The notes beneath the pieces were generated by a model. It ran no database searches. It was not told where the DNA came from and worked only from the letters and a program-made list of their open reading frames with translations. The translations under genes and the position numbers were made by a program. DNA of 64,000 nucleotides from an uncultured Hyphomicrobium sp. (GTDB lineage Bacteria; Pseudomonadota; Alphaproteobacteria; Rhizobiales; Hyphomicrobiaceae), in NCBI GenBank assembly GCA_934555825.1, contig CAKTFJ010000004.1:1-64000 (forward strand). Reading direction: 5' to 3'. How positions within the stretch are numbered: the first letter of the stretch is position 1; each line of letters starts with the position of its first letter. This document shows positions 63,400 through 64,000 of the stretch, in pieces.

Positions 63400-63419
63400 T
63401 TTCAAACTGAGACACTACC
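63400..63419 (-). repeat. Right terminal inverted repeat of the transposon
   Basis: TTTCAAACTGAGACACTACC, the exact complement of 59846-59865, followed directly by the second TGTGATGA. Confidence 0.93.
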
Positions 63420-63427
63420 TGTGATGA
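63420..63427. repeat. Target-site duplication, right copy
   Basis: TGTGATGA, identical to 59838-59845. Removing the transposon and one copy restores a continuous moeA–lexA spacer of about 354 bp. Confidence 0.9.
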
Positions 63428-63483
63428 TGCATCCCAAGTATCATCGTTGCGCAGAGGTTTTTTGAAGTTTGGCAGAAGCGGCT

Positions 63484-64000
63484 TCAAAGCCGTTCGAACT
63501 CTACGGGCTCGCCGGCGGGAAGCGCGGGCGCATCGGCCATGCGGCGGATGAGACAGTCGGAGCGGGCAAGCGCGGAGAGAAGCGAGCTGTCCTGAGAGGT
63601 CATCGCGGTGACGGTAAGGGCGCCGTCCGCGCGCCGGCCGAGTTTGCCGCGCATGAGGTGGAGACGCGGGCCGTTAGCTTCGAGAGGAGCCGCGAGGATC
63701 GCAGTTTCCGGAACGCGCGCTTCGGGTGTCTCGCCCTGCAATGCGCGGATCAGCGGGATCAGGAAGACGCGCGCCGTGATCAGCGCCGAGACCGGATTGC
63801 CCGGAAGCCCCAACACGCGGCGTTCGCCGAGGCGGCCGAACATAAGCGGCTTGCCGGGGCGCATCGCGATTTTCCAGAACGAAAGATCGAGACCCTGCTC
63901 TTTGAGCACGGGGCCGACCAGGTCGTGATCGCCAACTGAGGCGCCCCCGATGGTCACGAGAACGTCGGCGTCGCCTGCGTGCGCGATCCGCTCGGCGAGG
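63484..64000 (-). CDS. moeA: Molybdopterin molybdotransferase MoeA, C-terminal part (partial)
   Basis: The frame is open to the window edge (LAERIAHAGDADVLVTIGGASVGDHDLVGPVLKEQGLDLSFWKIAMRPGKPLMFGRLGERRVLGLPGNPVSALITARVFLIPLIRALQG). GGASVGD and MRPGKP…LGLPGNPVS are the MoeA molybdopterin/Mo-binding loops, followed by the small C-terminal domain IV. It inserts molybdenum into molybdopterin-AMP. The 5' part lies outside the window. lexA is its normal downstream neighbour in alphaproteobacteria. Confidence 0.93.
   Translation of the reverse strand, partial: LAERIAHAGDADVLVTIGGASVGDHDLVGPVLKEQGLDLSFWKIAMRPGKPLMFGRLGERRVLGLPGNPVSALITARVFLIPLIRALQGETPEARVPETAILAAPLEANGPRLHLMRGKLGRRADGALTVTAMTSQDSSLLSALARSDCLIRRMADAPALPAGEPVEFERL

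Larger units (their letters stand above)
59846..63419. mobile_element. Complete 3,574-bp IS1-like transposon with passenger genes
   Basis: Perfect 20-bp terminal inverted repeats: GGTAGTGTCTCAGTTTGAAA at 59846-59865 and its complement at 63400-63419. The ends start GG/CC and are flanked by an 8-bp duplication TGTGATGA. Inside are a DDE transposase (60927-61817, minus) and five further genes, tightly packed and partly overlapping, plus three strong hairpins. The DNA is noticeably less GC-rich than its surroundings. The transposase has IS1-family features, but the unit is several times longer than a typical IS1, so it should be regarded as a passenger-carrying transposon. The intact repeats suggest a recent insertion. 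Confidence 0.93.

Noticed and set aside
59846..63419. Integrative element or prophage remnant
   Set aside because: No integrase, tRNA attachment site or phage genes; the terminal repeats and 8-bp duplication prove DDE transposition instead.

Overview
The window is chromosomal DNA of a GC-rich alphaproteobacterium, most likely a methylotrophic member of the Hyphomicrobiales (Hyphomicrobium-like). The evidence is the gene order (moeA–lexA, gltX–gltA, lpxI–lpxB, fabD–fabG–acpP–fabF–mltG–yicC–gmk, rpsF–rpsR–DUF2232–rplI), a split pntAA/pntAB/pntB transhydrogenase with an aa3-oxidase subunit IV next to it, an alphaproteobacterial SOS box (GTTC-N7-GTTC), and a complete N-methylglutamate pathway for methylamine. 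No rRNA, tRNA or CRISPR array was seen.

Layout. 1-72: end of a DUF421-like gene. 170-7206: four-gene leftward operon of the MoxR/Bat type (MoxR ATPase, DUF58, BatA/DUF4159 protein, VWA/GATase-like membrane protein). 7472-15624: DUF1285 protein, a secreted protein, COX subunit IV, pntAA-pntAB-pntB-rhodanese, a small secreted HExxH protein, a small membrane protein, a LysM lipoprotein and an alpha/beta hydrolase. 15685-20978: tmk-holB-metG-tatD-MBL hydrolase, with a 167-bp palindromic element wedged between tmk and holB. 20986-28452: leftward SDR, purF, cvpA, radA, alr and dnaB. 28692-31181: leftward ribosomal operon rpsF-rpsR-DUF2232-rplI with a roughly 200-nt leader. 32371-39909: fatty-acid synthesis genes, then mltG, yicC, gmk and a GNAT acetyltransferase.

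39919-50346: methylamine island made of two divergent operons. gmaS joins methylamine to glutamate, MgsABC converts gamma-glutamylmethylamide to N-methylglutamate, and the MgdABCD dehydrogenase passes the methyl group to tetrahydrofolate and regenerates glutamate. An XRE-cupin regulator closes the leftward operon. 50343-59539: STM3941-like membrane protein, an oversized LpxI, lpxB, gltA, gltX, comEC and lexA.

59838-63427: a complete transposon of 3,574 bp with perfect 20-bp terminal inverted repeats and an 8-bp target duplication (TGTGATGA). It carries an IS1-like DDE transposase and five passenger genes of unknown function. It sits between moeA (63484 to the window end) and lexA, only about 15-21 bp upstream of the lexA promoter/SOS operator. 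This is the least ordinary part of the window. Other notable points are a duplicated LpxI C-terminal domain, loss of expected zinc ligands in MgdB, and two compact elements with interleaved inverted repeats.
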